NCBI RefSeq assembly: GCF_030695035.1
Contig: NZ_JAUYTT010000025.1
Location: forward strand, 1-64,000
Direction of reading: 5' to 3'
DNA length: 64,000 bases
Source of the DNA: Frigidibacter sp.
Lineage (GTDB): Bacteria; Pseudomonadota; Alphaproteobacteria; Rhodobacterales; Rhodobacteraceae
Shown: piece after piece, positions 17,827 through 26,635 of the stretch
How positions within the stretch are numbered: position 1 is the stretch's first letter
Layout of the letters: each line of letters starts with the position of its first letter
Program-made: the position numbers and the translations under genes
Notes under the pieces: model-generated
The model's input: only the letters and a program-made list of their open reading frames with translations
The model's database searches: none
What the model was told of the DNA's origin: nothing

Positions 17827-18021
17827 TCAGATCACGACCAATACGCCGATTGCCAATACGGCAATGCCGACCACCGCCAAAGTCCGCCAAAAAGCGGCAT
17901 GATTGTAGATCGGTGTCTTGTTGTAACAATCCCCGCATCGAGGTGCGTTATAACGTAACATATAGCCGCAACGACGGCATGCAAAATGCCTCCGCGGTGC
18001 GGAGGAAGATAATTCTGTCAT
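17827..18021 (-). CDS. Small zinc-ribbon membrane protein (64 aa)
   Basis: The product has an N-terminal putative zinc ribbon, CRRCGYMLRYNAPRCGDC (CxxC-x10-CxxC, residues about 16-33), and a single C-terminal transmembrane helix (WRTLAVVGIAVLAIGVLVVI). This tail-anchored arrangement would leave the zinc ribbon in the cytoplasm. I do not recognise a named family. The region is less GC-rich than its surroundings, and the gene stands alone between RidA and tRNA-Gly. Confidence 0.6.
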   Translation of the reverse strand: MTELSSSAPRRHFACRRCGYMLRYNAPRCGDCYNKTPIYNHAAFWRTLAVVGIAVLAIGVLVVI

Positions 18022-18249
18022 GGGAAGCCCCCTGTCCCGGCAAAATATCGTGCCTGAACTGCGGCACACGGAAACTCGTGTCGCACAAGGAACAACTGGT
18101 TACAGGAAGGAGTTCTGCATCGCAGAATTCTGCAGGCTGCGCAACAGATTTTGCGGATTCCGCTACGGAATACGAGACTGCGGCGTTTCGATTTGCCTTG
18201 GCCGCCTGCTCTCACAGGGGTTGGCGCGGGTTTTCGGTCGGGGTGGGAG

Positions 18250-18323
18250 TGGAGCGGGTGAAGGGAATCGAACCCTCGTCGTAAGCTTGGGAAGCTTCTG
18301 CTCTACCATTGAGCTACACCCGC
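18250..18323 (-). tRNA. tRNA-Gly (anticodon CCC)
   Basis: The reverse complement folds as a cloverleaf: acceptor GCGGGTG/CACCCGC, D-arm GCTC-AATGGTA-GAGC, anticodon loop TTCCCAA, T-arm AGGG-TTCGATT-CCCT, and an encoded CCA at 18250-18252. The anticodon CCC reads GGG codons. The outermost anticodon-stem pair (G-A) is a mismatch; the other pairs are good. Confidence 0.93.
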
Positions 18324-18417
18324 GACAGCGCTGTAGGTAGTCAAACCGCCCTTGCGCGTCAAGCCGGTTCGCGCGGGCGGGCGGGGCGGGCAGGCTGCAC
18401 AAGGCCGAAATGCCAAA

Positions 18418-18447
18418 GGCCCGCGGTCCGTTGCGGGACCGCGGGCC
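18418..18447 (-). terminator. Intrinsic terminator downstream of the fasciclin gene
   Basis: Perfect 12-bp stem GGCCCGCGGTCC/GGACCGCGGGCC with a 6-nt loop, followed on the minus strand by TTTGGCATTT. It separates the fasciclin transcript from tRNA-Gly. Confidence 0.65.
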
Positions 18448-18629
18448 CGGGGCGGGCCGGAACGCTGAAAGGTAACCGATAAAAGGGCCCGCCAATCCTT
18501 GTGGCCCCGCATGCGGCCGGTGTCAGCGCCGGCGCCTGGCACGGGAGAGACATCCCACCCTGCGCAGGCCCCTGCCACCAGCCGCAGCCGGCTCCCCCCG
18601 CGCCTTGCAGCGCAAGGGGCTCCCGGGTC

Positions 18630-19175
18630 TTACATCGCGGGCAGCAGCACGGTGTCGATCACATGGATCACGCCGTTCGACTGCATCACATCGGCGATGG
18701 TGACGTTGGCGACATTGCCCTGACCGTCTTCGATCATCACGGCGCTGCCCATCGTGGAGACGGTGAAGTCACAGCCGCCGACGGTGCTGACGGTGTGCGA
18801 GCCGCTGCCCGCCTGAACCATGCCCATGATCGCTTCGGCAGTCGCGTTGGCGGCGACGACGTGGCAGGTCAGGATCTTGGTCAGCTGGTCCTTGTTCTCC
18901 GGCATCAGCAGGGTTTCGACGGTGCCGGCCGGCAGTTTTTCAAAGGCGGCATTGGTCGGCGCGAAGACGGTGAAGGGACCTTCGCCCTGCAGCGTTTCCA
19001 CGAGGCCCGCGGCCTGCACGGCGGCGACCAGCGTGGTGTGATCGGCCGAGTTCACGGCGTTTTCGACGATGTTCTTGTCCGCGAACATTGCGGCGCCGCC
19101 GACCATCGGGTTTTCGGCAAAAGCGGGGGCAGCGACCAGAGCAAGGGTGGCAGCCAGGATACGGGTGGAAATCAT
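18630..19175 (-). CDS. Fasciclin (FAS1) domain exported protein
   Basis: A 181-residue secreted protein with a Sec signal peptide (RILAATLALVAAPAFA, cleavage before ENPMVG) and one FAS1 domain: NIVENAVNSADHTTLVAAV, the H1 box FTVFAPTNAAFEKLP and the H2 box NGVIHVIDTVLLP. FAS1 domains mediate adhesion or envelope interactions. A GTG abuts the ATG; the ATG is chosen because GGAGG lies 9 nt upstream of it. It follows an anti-sigma/sigma pair on the same strand and is a likely regulon member of that sigma factor. Confidence 0.9.
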   Translation of the reverse strand: MISTRILAATLALVAAPAFAENPMVGGAAMFADKNIVENAVNSADHTTLVAAVQAAGLVETLQGEGPFTVFAPTNAAFEKLPAGTVETLLMPENKDQLTKILTCHVVAANATAEAIMGMVQAGSGSHTVSTVGGCDFTVSTMGSAVMIEDGQGNVANVTIADVMQSNGVIHVIDTVLLPAM

Positions 19176-19267
19176 CACTTAGTCCTCCGAGGTGTTGGGC
19201 GGAGGTCGTCCCCGCCCTGACCCTTACAGCTACGGGAGGGTGGGGAGCCGAGTTGCAGAGGGTGCGA

Positions 19268-19936
19268 TCACGAGCCCGTGATCGTCGCCGTCACCAGGAT
19301 CGGCCCGGTGGGCTGGCCGGTGGGCGAGCCGCCGAGAGGCTCGAGGCTGACGGCCAGAACCGTGCCCGGCGGGACTTCGGTCGCCGCAGCCAGCTCGCCC
19401 TCGCGCAGCAGGCCAAGCGGGACGGGGGCGCCGCCCTCGGCGATGACCCAGAACTGATAGTCCTGCCCCTCGGGGGCGGCGGGGCCGGCGATGCGCGTGA
19501 CATGGATCACGCCGAAGCGCGGCTCGAACCGGGCTGCGACGCGCAGGTCGGTGCCCTCGGCCACCAGCTCGGCCACGACTGCATCGGGGATCGGGCGCAG
19601 CACCGGAAGTACGGTCAGCACCACGGCGGCGGCGAGGCCCGCGCCGAGACCGAGCCCGGCGAGCAACGACCAGCGACCGAGCCGTGAGCGGGGGGCGGGG
19701 GCGCCAAAGATCCGCGTCTCGATCTGCGGCCAGAGCGTGCGGGGGGCGCGGACCGGGGCGAAACCGTCATTCAGCGGGGCAAGGCGGATTTCCCAATCGG
19801 CGATGCGGGCGGCAAAGCGGGCATCGCTGCGCGCCCGGGCGGCAGCCGCGGCCCGGTCGATGCGCGGCAGCGTGCCGAGGACGTATTCCGCCGCCAGCCC
19901 GTCATCGCCTTCTGCTATGTCCGCCTCGCCGTTCAT
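19268..19936 (-). CDS. Membrane anti-sigma factor, RskA-like
   Basis: The 222-residue protein starts with a helical anti-sigma segment (GLAAEYVLGTLPRIDRAAA), has one transmembrane helix at about residues 88-110 and ends in an exported beta-rich RskA-type domain (EGQDYQFWVIAEGGAPVPLG and PPGTVLAVSLEPLGG). Such proteins hold an ECF sigma factor at the membrane until released. The gene starts 7 bp after the sigma-factor stop and is clearly co-transcribed with it. No zinc-binding HxxxCxxC motif is visible, so it is not a ZAS-type protein like ChrR. Confidence 0.87.
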   Translation of the reverse strand: MNGEADIAEGDDGLAAEYVLGTLPRIDRAAAAARARSDARFAARIADWEIRLAPLNDGFAPVRAPRTLWPQIETRIFGAPAPRSRLGRWSLLAGLGLGAGLAAAVVLTVLPVLRPIPDAVVAELVAEGTDLRVAARFEPRFGVIHVTRIAGPAAPEGQDYQFWVIAEGGAPVPLGLLREGELAAATEVPPGTVLAVSLEPLGGSPTGQPTGPILVTATITGS

Positions 19937-19943
19937 CGCCCGT

Positions 19944-20540
19944 TCATGCCTCCAGGCAGTCCTTCAGTTTCATCAGGCCCCGCCGCAGCCAGGACCGCAT
20001 CGTGTTCACCGGCACCGCGAAACGGGCCGACAGCGCCTCGTAGGACAGCCCGTCCAGATAGGCGCCGCGCACCGCCTGCGCGCGGTCAGGTTCCAGCTGG
20101 CCAAAGCAGTCGGCAATCCGGCGCGCCTCGCTGCTGGCGATGGCGCTTGCCTCGGGCGAAAGGCCCGGGGCGGCAATCGTCTCCAAGGCCGAGGCATCCT
20201 CGGTCTGGGCAGGGCGGGCGCGCAGGCGGTCGATGCAGTGGTTGCGCGTCACCGCGATCATCCAGGTCATGCCCCTTGCACGGCCGGCATCATAGCGGTG
20301 GGCGCGGGTCCAGATCCGCACGAAGACCTCTTGCAGCGCCTCTTCGGATTCGGCCCTGTTGCCCAACATACGAAGGGCAGTGCCAAAGAGTTTCGCGCTG
20401 GAGGCGGAATAGAGCTGGCGGAACGCCTCGCGGTCGCCAGAGGCCACGCGCGACAGCAGGGGCGCGAGTGGGTCAGGCTCAGCCGTGCCGGCCCCGGACG
20501 GGCCCTGCCGGTCGCTGGAATGCGGCCGCAGCTCGCTCAT
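19944..20540 (-). CDS. ECF sigma factor, SigK-like
   Basis: The 198-residue protein has sigma region 2 (FRQLYSASSAKLFGTAL, then ESEEALQEVFVRIWTRA and GMTWMIAVTRNHCIDRLR) and region 4 (GLSYEALSARFAVPVNTMRS). It lacks regions 1 and 3, defining an ECF sigma. The ATG follows GGAGGACTGC; an alternative upstream start would lengthen the protein by 12 residues. It heads a sigma/anti-sigma pair followed by a fasciclin gene, an arrangement known for SigK-type systems responding to envelope or redox stress. The inducing signal is not apparent. Confidence 0.9.
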   Translation of the reverse strand: MSELRPHSSDRQGPSGAGTAEPDPLAPLLSRVASGDREAFRQLYSASSAKLFGTALRMLGNRAESEEALQEVFVRIWTRAHRYDAGRARGMTWMIAVTRNHCIDRLRARPAQTEDASALETIAAPGLSPEASAIASSEARRIADCFGQLEPDRAQAVRGAYLDGLSYEALSARFAVPVNTMRSWLRRGLMKLKDCLEA

Positions 20541-20629
20541 GCAGTCCTCCCTCGCCGCGGGCGCGGCTGCCGACAAGGTAGCGGAAGCGCCGGGCAGCGC
20601 AAGGGTGCGAGGGGCAAGTCCTTGATTGG

Positions 20630-22669
20630 TCAGCGCCGCCGCCGTCGCCCGCCCTCGCCGCCGGAGCCGCCGCTGTTGAAGCTGACATCGGGGAGGGTGA
20701 CGACCTGCGCCAGTTCTGGGAAGGGCGCGGTCGCGTGCGGGATCGCGTTGGCGGCCACGAAATGCTCCTGGAACCGCGGCTCGATGGCGGTTTCGACCTT
20801 GTGGATGCGCTGCACGGTGGCCTCGATGGCGGCACGGGCGGCGAGGGAGCAGAGCGCGATCCGCGCGCCGGTGCCTGCTGCATTTCCGGCAGAGGAGACC
20901 TTGTCCAGCGGCGCATCGGGGATCATCCCCAGCACCATCGCGTGTTTGGGGCTGATATGGGCGCCAAAGGCGCCGGCGAGGACGATGCGGTCGACCTTGT
21001 CCACGCCAATCTCATCCATCAGCAGCCGCGCCCCGGCATAGAGCGCGGATTTCGCCAGCTGGATCGCGCGGATGTCGCCCTGGGTGACGCTGATCCGCGG
21101 GCCGCCGGTCGCGCTGGCATCGTGGAGGAGGTAGGCATGGGTGCGCCCGGTCGGCTCGCAGCGGTCGGTGCCGGTTTGTTCGGCCGAGCCGATGAGGCCC
21201 GAGGCGTCGACGATCCCGGCCATGCGCATCTCGGCCACCGCCTCGATGATGCCCGATCCGCAGATGCCGGTGATGCCGGTCTGCTGGGTCGCCTCGGCGA
21301 AGCCCGCGTCGGTGGACCAGAGGTCCGAGCCGATCACGCGGAAGCGCGGCTCTTTCGTCACCGGGTCGATCTCCACCCGCTCGATGGCGCCGGGGGCGGC
21401 GCGCTGGCCGGCGCTGATCTGCGCGCCCTCGAAGGCCGGGCCGGTGGGGGAGGAGCAGGCGAGCACCTGCCGCCGGTCCCCCAGCAGAATCTCGGCATTG
21501 GTGCCGACATCGACGATCAGCACCAGATCGTCGGAGGTCTCCGGCGCCTCGGCCAGCGCCACCGCCGCCGCATCGGCCCCGACATGGCCGGCGATCAGCG
21601 GCAGCATGTAGACCCGCGCGCCGGCATTCAGCGCGGCCAGCCCCAGATCGGCGGCCGCCAGCGTCAGGCTGCTGGAGGAGGCGAGCGCGAAGGGCGCCTG
21701 TCCCAGCTCCACCGGGTCGATCCCCAGCAGCAGGTGGTGCATCACCGGATTGCAGACCACCACCGCCTCGACAATGTCCGCGCCGGTCAGCCCCGCCTCG
21801 ATCGCCAGCGCCGCCGCCAACCCGTCGATGGCCTCGCGCACCACGCGGGTCATCTCGACATCGCCGCCGGGGTTCATCATCGCATAGCTGACGCGGCTCA
21901 TCAGATCCTCGCCAAAGCGGATCTGCGGGTTCATAACGCCCGAGGAGGCGAGCACCCGCCCATCCGACAGGTCGCACAGATGCGCGGCGATGGTGGTGGA
22001 GCCGAGATCAATGGCCAGCCCGCAGAGCGGCGCCTCGCGGAAGCCGGGCCAGACATCCACGATGCGGACAGAGCCATCGGCGCCGCGGTTGACGGCGACC
22101 GTCACGCGCCACTCGCCCTTGCGCAGCACGGGTTGCAGCTTGCGCAGGATGTGCAGGTCGGGGGCAAGGCCAATGACCTGCCATTGCTCGGCCAGCGCGG
22201 TGCAGAGGCGCTGGAAGTCGCCCGTCGGCTCGTCCATGCTCGGCTCGGCCACCTCGACGAAATAGCTGCGGGTGGCGGGGTCCATCACCATCACCCGGTC
22301 CGAGGCGGATTTGCGGATCACCTGCCGGTGCAGCTGGCTTTCGGGCGGCACGTCGATGACCACATCGCTTTGGATATGCGCCTGACAGCCGAGGCGGCGG
22401 CCCTCGGCCAGCCCGCGTTTCTGCTTGTAGCGCTCTTCCACCGCGTTCCAGTTGCTGAGCGCATCCGCCGCCACGGTCAGCCCGTGCTTGGGGAAGGCGC
22501 CGATGCCCGGCGTGATCTGGCACTTGGAGCAGATGCCGCGCCCGCCGCAGACGGAATCGAGATCCACCCCCAGCTGCCGGGCGGCGGCGAGCACGGTGGT
22601 GCCCGGCGCAAAGCGCCCGCGCTTGCCCGAGGGGGTGAAGATCACAAGCGCCTCTGTGGCCTCGGTCAT
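20630..22669 (-). CDS. Corrinoid-protein reductive activator (RamA/RACo-like: 2Fe-2S ferredoxin + ASKHA ATPase)
   Basis: The 679-residue protein begins with a 2Fe-2S ferredoxin domain (CGGRGICSKCQ, with the fourth Cys in RLGCQAH), then a linker and a large ASKHA-type domain (LAIDLGSTTIAAHLCD, IVDVGTNAEILLG, ITGICGSGIIEAV, VLAGAFGAHI). This is the architecture of ATP-dependent reactivators of corrinoid methyltransfer proteins (DUF4445 proteins). It very likely keeps the cobalamin of the split methionine synthase reduced, linking it to the cluster at 5.7-7.9 kb. The ATG follows GGAGA. The C-terminus ends in a basic Gly/Arg-rich tail. Confidence 0.87.
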   Translation of the reverse strand: MTEATEALVIFTPSGKRGRFAPGTTVLAAARQLGVDLDSVCGGRGICSKCQITPGIGAFPKHGLTVAADALSNWNAVEERYKQKRGLAEGRRLGCQAHIQSDVVIDVPPESQLHRQVIRKSASDRVMVMDPATRSYFVEVAEPSMDEPTGDFQRLCTALAEQWQVIGLAPDLHILRKLQPVLRKGEWRVTVAVNRGADGSVRIVDVWPGFREAPLCGLAIDLGSTTIAAHLCDLSDGRVLASSGVMNPQIRFGEDLMSRVSYAMMNPGGDVEMTRVVREAIDGLAAALAIEAGLTGADIVEAVVVCNPVMHHLLLGIDPVELGQAPFALASSSSLTLAAADLGLAALNAGARVYMLPLIAGHVGADAAAVALAEAPETSDDLVLIVDVGTNAEILLGDRRQVLACSSPTGPAFEGAQISAGQRAAPGAIERVEIDPVTKEPRFRVIGSDLWSTDAGFAEATQQTGITGICGSGIIEAVAEMRMAGIVDASGLIGSAEQTGTDRCEPTGRTHAYLLHDASATGGPRISVTQGDIRAIQLAKSALYAGARLLMDEIGVDKVDRIVLAGAFGAHISPKHAMVLGMIPDAPLDKVSSAGNAAGTGARIALCSLAARAAIEATVQRIHKVETAIEPRFQEHFVAANAIPHATAPFPELAQVVTLPDVSFNSGGSGGEGGRRRRR

Positions 22670-22788
22670 GGAAGTCTCCGCTGGCTGCCGCCTGCCTGTT
22701 CTAAGGCGCGCGGGAGGGGGCGCCATGCCTGTTCGCGGCAGGGCAGGGGCGGGTTGCGGCACTGGCCTGCGGGTCAGGCCCCGAAACT

Positions 22789-23871
22789 TCAGGCGGGCCG
22801 GAAGTGCTTGGACAGCTTCAGCCCTTGCCCCTGATAGTTCGACGCAAGGTCGGCCCCATAGAGCCGCGCGGGCACCGAGGCCATGCGCTCATAGACCAGC
22901 CGCCCGACCACCTGCCCATGTTCCAGCACGAAGGGCGCCTCGTGGCAGCGCACCTCCAGCACGCCGCGGCTGCCGACACCGCCCGCGGCGGCATGGCCGA
23001 AGCCGGGGTCGAAGAAACCGGCGTAATGCACGCGGAACTCGCCCACCATCGCCAGATAGGGGGCCATCTCGGCTGCGCAGGCGGGGGGGATCGTCACCGC
23101 CTCGCGGCTGACGAGGATGTAGAAGGCGCCGGGGTCGAGGATGATGCTGCCATCCTCGGTGCGCACCTCTTCCCAGAAGTCGCGCGGGGTGTAATGGCCG
23201 ATGCGGTCGAGGTCGATCACCCCGGTATGGGGCTTGGCGCGATAGCCGACGAGGTCGGTGCCTTCTGGCTTCAGGTCCACCGAGAAGCCGAGCCCTTCGG
23301 AGATCACCGCCGTGCCGCTGACCAGCGGGTCCGCCGCGTGCAGGGTGCGCAGTTCGGCATCGGTCAGCACGGCTTGGCCGGCGCGAAAGCGGATCTGGTT
23401 CAGCCGCATCCCGGGCCGGACCAGCACCGAGAAGGAGCGCGGGCAGATCTCGGCATAGAGCGGGCCGGTATAGCCGGCGGGGATGCGGTCGAACTCCACC
23501 CCGCCATCGGTGATGACTCGGGTGAGAAGGTCGAGCCGGCCGGTGGAGCTCTTGGCATTGGCGACGGCGGTGATGCCTTCGGGCAGCGCCAGCCGTTCCA
23601 TCAGCGGCACGACATAGACGCAGCCCTTTTCCAGCACCGCGCCATCGCTGAGGTCCATCCGGTGCATCTCGAACTCGGCGATGCGGTCGGCCACCGGGCG
23701 GCCCTTGCCCGCCAGAAACGAGGCGCGGACGCGGTAGGCGGTGCGCCCAAGGCGCAGGTCAAGGCTGGCGGGTTGCAGTTGCGCGGGGATCACGCCCGGG
23801 TCTGCCGCGATGGCGCCCTGGTCGATCAGCGCCTGCAAGGCGGTATCGGGAAGCACTCCGGTTGCGGTCAT
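22789..23871 (-). CDS. dcd: 2'-deoxycytidine 5'-triphosphate deaminase, duplicated Dcd-like
   Basis: Predicted to deaminate dCTP to dUTP for thymidylate supply. At 360 residues it is about twice the length of E. coli Dcd and appears to hold two dUTPase-like modules: the first with QPASLDLRLG and ANAKSSTGRLDLLTRV, the second with VGEFRVHYAGFFDPGFG and a C-terminal QVVGRLVYERM. This long form is typical of Rhodobacterales. A GTG directly precedes the ATG; the ATG is preferred behind GGGGGG. It is convergent with nothing and lies 62 bp from tRNA-Pro on the same strand. Confidence 0.88.
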   Translation of the reverse strand: MTATGVLPDTALQALIDQGAIAADPGVIPAQLQPASLDLRLGRTAYRVRASFLAGKGRPVADRIAEFEMHRMDLSDGAVLEKGCVYVVPLMERLALPEGITAVANAKSSTGRLDLLTRVITDGGVEFDRIPAGYTGPLYAEICPRSFSVLVRPGMRLNQIRFRAGQAVLTDAELRTLHAADPLVSGTAVISEGLGFSVDLKPEGTDLVGYRAKPHTGVIDLDRIGHYTPRDFWEEVRTEDGSIILDPGAFYILVSREAVTIPPACAAEMAPYLAMVGEFRVHYAGFFDPGFGHAAAGGVGSRGVLEVRCHEAPFVLEHGQVVGRLVYERMASVPARLYGADLASNYQGQGLKLSKHFRPA

Positions 23872-23931
23872 CACTGCCCCCCTGCAGATGCACGAACGCC
23901 CGCCCCCATGCGGGAACGGGCGTTTCGATGT

Positions 23932-24009
23932 TGGTCGGGCCGGTGAGATTCGAACTCACGACCTTCCGCCCCCCAGACGGACGCGCTAACCAGGCTGCGC
24001 CACGGCCCG
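23932..24009 (-). tRNA. tRNA-Pro (anticodon GGG)
   Basis: The reverse complement gives acceptor CGGGCCG/CGGCCCG, D-arm GCGC-10 nt-GCGC, anticodon stem TCCGT/GCGGA with loop CTGGGGG, T-arm GTGAG-TTCGAAT-CTCAC, discriminator A and encoded CCA. Anticodon GGG reads CCC and CCU. Confidence 0.95.
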
Positions 24010-24114
24010 ACGGCGGTGATATAGTGCGAGGCTTGGTGCGGGCGCAAGCGGCAAATCGCGGCGGCGTCATGGGAATCGTCGGCGGGGACTTGAGCCTGTC
24101 GCATCGCGGCGGCG

Positions 24115-25176
24115 TCAGCGCCCCCGGCCGGCGCAGTCCCGCCGGGCGCGGATCGCCTCCAGCCGGGCGTGGAGCGCGCCCAAGGCGTCGGCATGGGGGG
24201 CAAGCCGGGCAGGGTCCGCGGCGCGCAGGAGGGCGGCCAGCGGGCGCTCCACCGGGGGCTCGTCCGAGGGCGGCGCCATGTCGGGCGCGGGCTCGGGAGG
24301 GGCCGGGCGCGGATGCTCGGGCGCGTCCATCAGCGAGAAGAGGCCGGGCGGATCGCCAGCAGTCCGGCGCCGCATCAGCACGCGGGGGCGGGGCGGCTCG
24401 TCGGGTATGTCCGGGGCGGGCGCAGGATCCTCCGCGGGCTGCGCCTCGGTGGGGGCCTGCTGAGCGGCTTCCTCGGGCTCAGGCGCAAAGGCTTCGTGGG
24501 GCATCGCTGCAGGTGGGGTGGGCGCCTCAGTTGGAACGTGGGCCAAGGCGCCAGCGTCTTCGGGTTCCAGCACTTCGGACGTCAGCTCGGGAGGTAAGGG
24601 CGGCTCGACCGCCGGCTTCGCGGCATCATCCGCAGCAGCGGGTTGATGGTTCTCCGCCAGTGCGACGCGCGGGGGGGTGGCCGCCTCGGCGGGAGACGCA
24701 GCTTCGTCTTGTTCGTAAGCCGCTGTCATATCATCCGGCGGAGCGGTGCCGTGATCCTCGGCGCCCGACACGGTCTCGGCCGGTGCTGCGGCATCCGCCC
24801 ACTCCCCCGCGTCCGCCGTTTCCCCCGCCGGCTCCGCCGGCGCGGTGACGGACTTCACACCATGATCCCGCAGCATCTTCTGCACGCCGCGGATCGCAAG
24901 GCCATCATCGTGAAGCAGCTTGCGGATGCCGGCCAGCAGCGCCACGTCGGCAGGGCGGTAATAGCGGCGCCCGCCGGCGCGCTTGACCGGGCGGACCTGC
25001 GGGAAGCGGCTTTCCCAGAAGCGCAGCACATGGGCTGGCGTTTCCAGCAGCTCGGAAACTTCGCTGATCGTGCGGAAGGCGGTCACGGATTTGGGGGCCG
25101 CAACCTTGTCAGTCGCAGCACTGCCTTGGGCCGCGGCTGCCACCCCAGGTTGCGCAGGTCCGGCGGAGTTTTCCAT
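24115..25176 (-). CDS. MerR family transcriptional regulator with long disordered tail
   Basis: The 353-residue protein has a MerR winged helix ([43 protein letters not shown]) at residues about 33-105. The remaining 250 residues are Ala/Pro/Glu-rich and probably disordered, ending with a short helix ([15 protein letters not shown]). This N-terminal domain is typical of the MerR gene placed after ihfA throughout Rhodobacterales. A GTG abuts the chosen ATG. No metal-binding cysteines are seen, so the signal is unknown. Confidence 0.87.
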   Translation of the reverse strand: MENSAGPAQPGVAAAAQGSAATDKVAAPKSVTAFRTISEVSELLETPAHVLRFWESRFPQVRPVKRAGGRRYYRPADVALLAGIRKLLHDDGLAIRGVQKMLRDHGVKSVTAPAEPAGETADAGEWADAAAPAETVSGAEDHGTAPPDDMTAAYEQDEAASPAEAATPPRVALAENHQPAAADDAAKPAVEPPLPPELTSEVLEPEDAGALAHVPTEAPTPPAAMPHEAFAPEPEEAAQQAPTEAQPAEDPAPAPDIPDEPPRPRVLMRRRTAGDPPGLFSLMDAPEHPRPAPPEPAPDMAPPSDEPPVERPLAALLRAADPARLAPHADALGALHARLEAIRARRDCAGRGR

Positions 25177-25207
25177 CACGCCCCCTTCGTGGCCCGGGCG
25201 GGGCCGG

Positions 25208-25510
25208 TCAGTTACGGTTGCCCGCCGCCACGCGATCCTTCATCAGATGCGAGGGCCGGAAGGTCAGCACGCGGCGCGGGCTGATCGGCACTTCATCCCC
25301 GGTCTTGGGGTTGCGCCCGACGCGGGCGGCCTTGTCGCGCACCGAGAATGTGCCGAAGGACGAGATCTTCACCTGCTCGCCCCGTGCCAGCGCATCGGAC
25401 ATGTGCTGCAGCACCGATTCCACCAGTTGCGCGGATTCGTTGCGCGACAGGCCCACCTCGCGGAAGACGGCCTCGCTCAGATCCATGCGCGTCAGTGTCT
25501 TCTCACCCAT
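25208..25510 (-). CDS. ihfA: Integration host factor alpha subunit
   Basis: IHF bends DNA at specific sites and works as an alpha-beta heterodimer. The 100-residue protein is family length, with [20 protein letters not shown], the dimer core [20 protein letters not shown] and the DNA-contacting arm [20 protein letters not shown]. The start [11 protein letters not shown] matches other IhfA proteins; the upstream ATG would add nine unlikely residues. It lies between fabH and the MerR gene in the classical plsX-fabH-ihfA-merR order. Confidence 0.95.
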   Translation of the reverse strand: MGEKTLTRMDLSEAVFREVGLSRNESAQLVESVLQHMSDALARGEQVKISSFGTFSVRDKAARVGRNPKTGDEVPISPRRVLTFRPSHLMKDRVAAGNRN

Positions 25511-25630
25511 GCCGGTCCCTCCCGTATTTTGCGGCAAGGATGGGGGCAGAGGATTTCCGAGTCAATATCAATGACTTGGGGCAGGGTCTTCAACCAGCCT
25601 CGAAACGGTCTGGCGAGGGCCTGCGACGGG

Positions 25631-25656
25631 GCCACCGGCAAGGAATCGCCGGTGGC
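25631..25656 (-). terminator. Hairpin 3' of fabH
   Basis: GCCACCGGC and GCCGGTGGC pair over 9 bp with an 8-nt loop directly after the fabH stop. No U-tract follows, so partial termination before ihfA is likely. Confidence 0.45.
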
Positions 25657-25657
25657 G

Positions 25658-26635
25658 CTACCAGCGCAGGACGACCGAGCCCCAGGTGAGGCCGCCGCCG
25701 ATGGCCTCGGTCACGATCAGGTTGCCCTCATGGATCTGGCCGCGCTGCTTGCCGACCGACAGCGCCAGCGGGATCGAGGCGGCCGAGGTGTTGCCGTGGT
25801 CCTGCACGGTGACCACCACCCGCTCCATCGGCACCTGCATCCGCTGCGCGGTGGCGCTGATGATCCGCAGGTTGGCCTGATGCGGCACGATCCAGTCGAC
25901 ATCGCCCGCGGTCAGCCCGGCCTTTTCCAGCGCGAGATGCGCGGTCGAGGCCAGCTTTTCGACGGCGTGGCGGAAGACGGCATTGCCCTGCATCCGCAGA
26001 TGCCCGGCGGTGCCGGTGCTGGACACGCCGCCATCGACATGCAGCAGATCCTTGTAGCGCCCGTCGGAGTTGAGGTCCGACGACAGGATCCCGCGGTCGG
26101 CGGAGGTGCCGGCGCCTTCTTCGGCCTCCAGCACCAGCGCGCCGGCGCCGTCGCCGAACAGCACGCAGGTGCCGCGGTCGTCCCAGTCCAGGATCCGGCT
26201 GAAGGTCTCGGCGCCGATCACCAGCACGCATTTGGCCTGGCCCGACAGGATCAGGCCATTGGCATTGGCGAGCGCGAATACGAAGCCGGCGCAGACCGCC
26301 TGCACGTCGAAGGCAAAGCCGCGGGTCATGCCGAGCCCGGCCTGCACCATCGTCGCCACGGAGGGGAAGGTGTAGTCGGGGGTGGAGGTCGCCAGCACGA
26401 TGGCGTCGATGCGGTCCGCGTCCATCCCGGCATCGGCGAGTGCGGCCTGCGCGGCCCGGATCGCGAGGTCGGAGGTCAGCTGGCCTTCGGCCGCGATATG
26501 CCGCCGCTCGATCCCGGTGCGGCTGCGGATCCACTCATCCGAGGTTTCCAGCCGCTCTTCAAACTCGGCGTTGGGCATGATGCGGTCGGGCAGATAATGC
26601 CCGACGCCCCGGACCACGGCGCGCGTCAGTGTCAT
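25658..26635 (-). CDS. fabH: Beta-ketoacyl-ACP synthase III (FabH)
   Basis: Initiates fatty-acid synthesis by condensing acetyl-CoA with malonyl-ACP. The 325-residue protein has the catalytic triad in context: Cys in [14 protein letters not shown], His in [12 protein letters not shown] and Asn in [14 protein letters not shown]. The thiolase-fold opening [14 protein letters not shown] and [15 protein letters not shown] are standard. Its ATG overlaps the plsX stop as ATGA, so it is coupled to phospholipid synthesis in one operon. Confidence 0.96.
   Translation of the reverse strand: MTLTRAVVRGVGHYLPDRIMPNAEFEERLETSDEWIRSRTGIERRHIAAEGQLTSDLAIRAAQAALADAGMDADRIDAIVLATSTPDYTFPSVATMVQAGLGMTRGFAFDVQAVCAGFVFALANANGLILSGQAKCVLVIGAETFSRILDWDDRGTCVLFGDGAGALVLEAEEGAGTSADRGILSSDLNSDGRYKDLLHVDGGVSSTGTAGHLRMQGNAVFRHAVEKLASTAHLALEKAGLTAGDVDWIVPHQANLRIISATAQRMQVPMERVVVTVQDHGNTSAASIPLALSVGKQRGQIHEGNLIVTEAIGGGLTWGSVVLRW

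Noticed and set aside
18250-18323. tRNA genes as integration sites of genomic islands
   Set aside because: Neither tRNA-Gly nor tRNA-Pro is followed by an integrase, a repeated 3' end or a change in GC.
20735-22834. 699-codon plus-strand frame
   Set aside because: Antisense to the reactivase gene, whose ferredoxin and ASKHA motifs are unmistakable.
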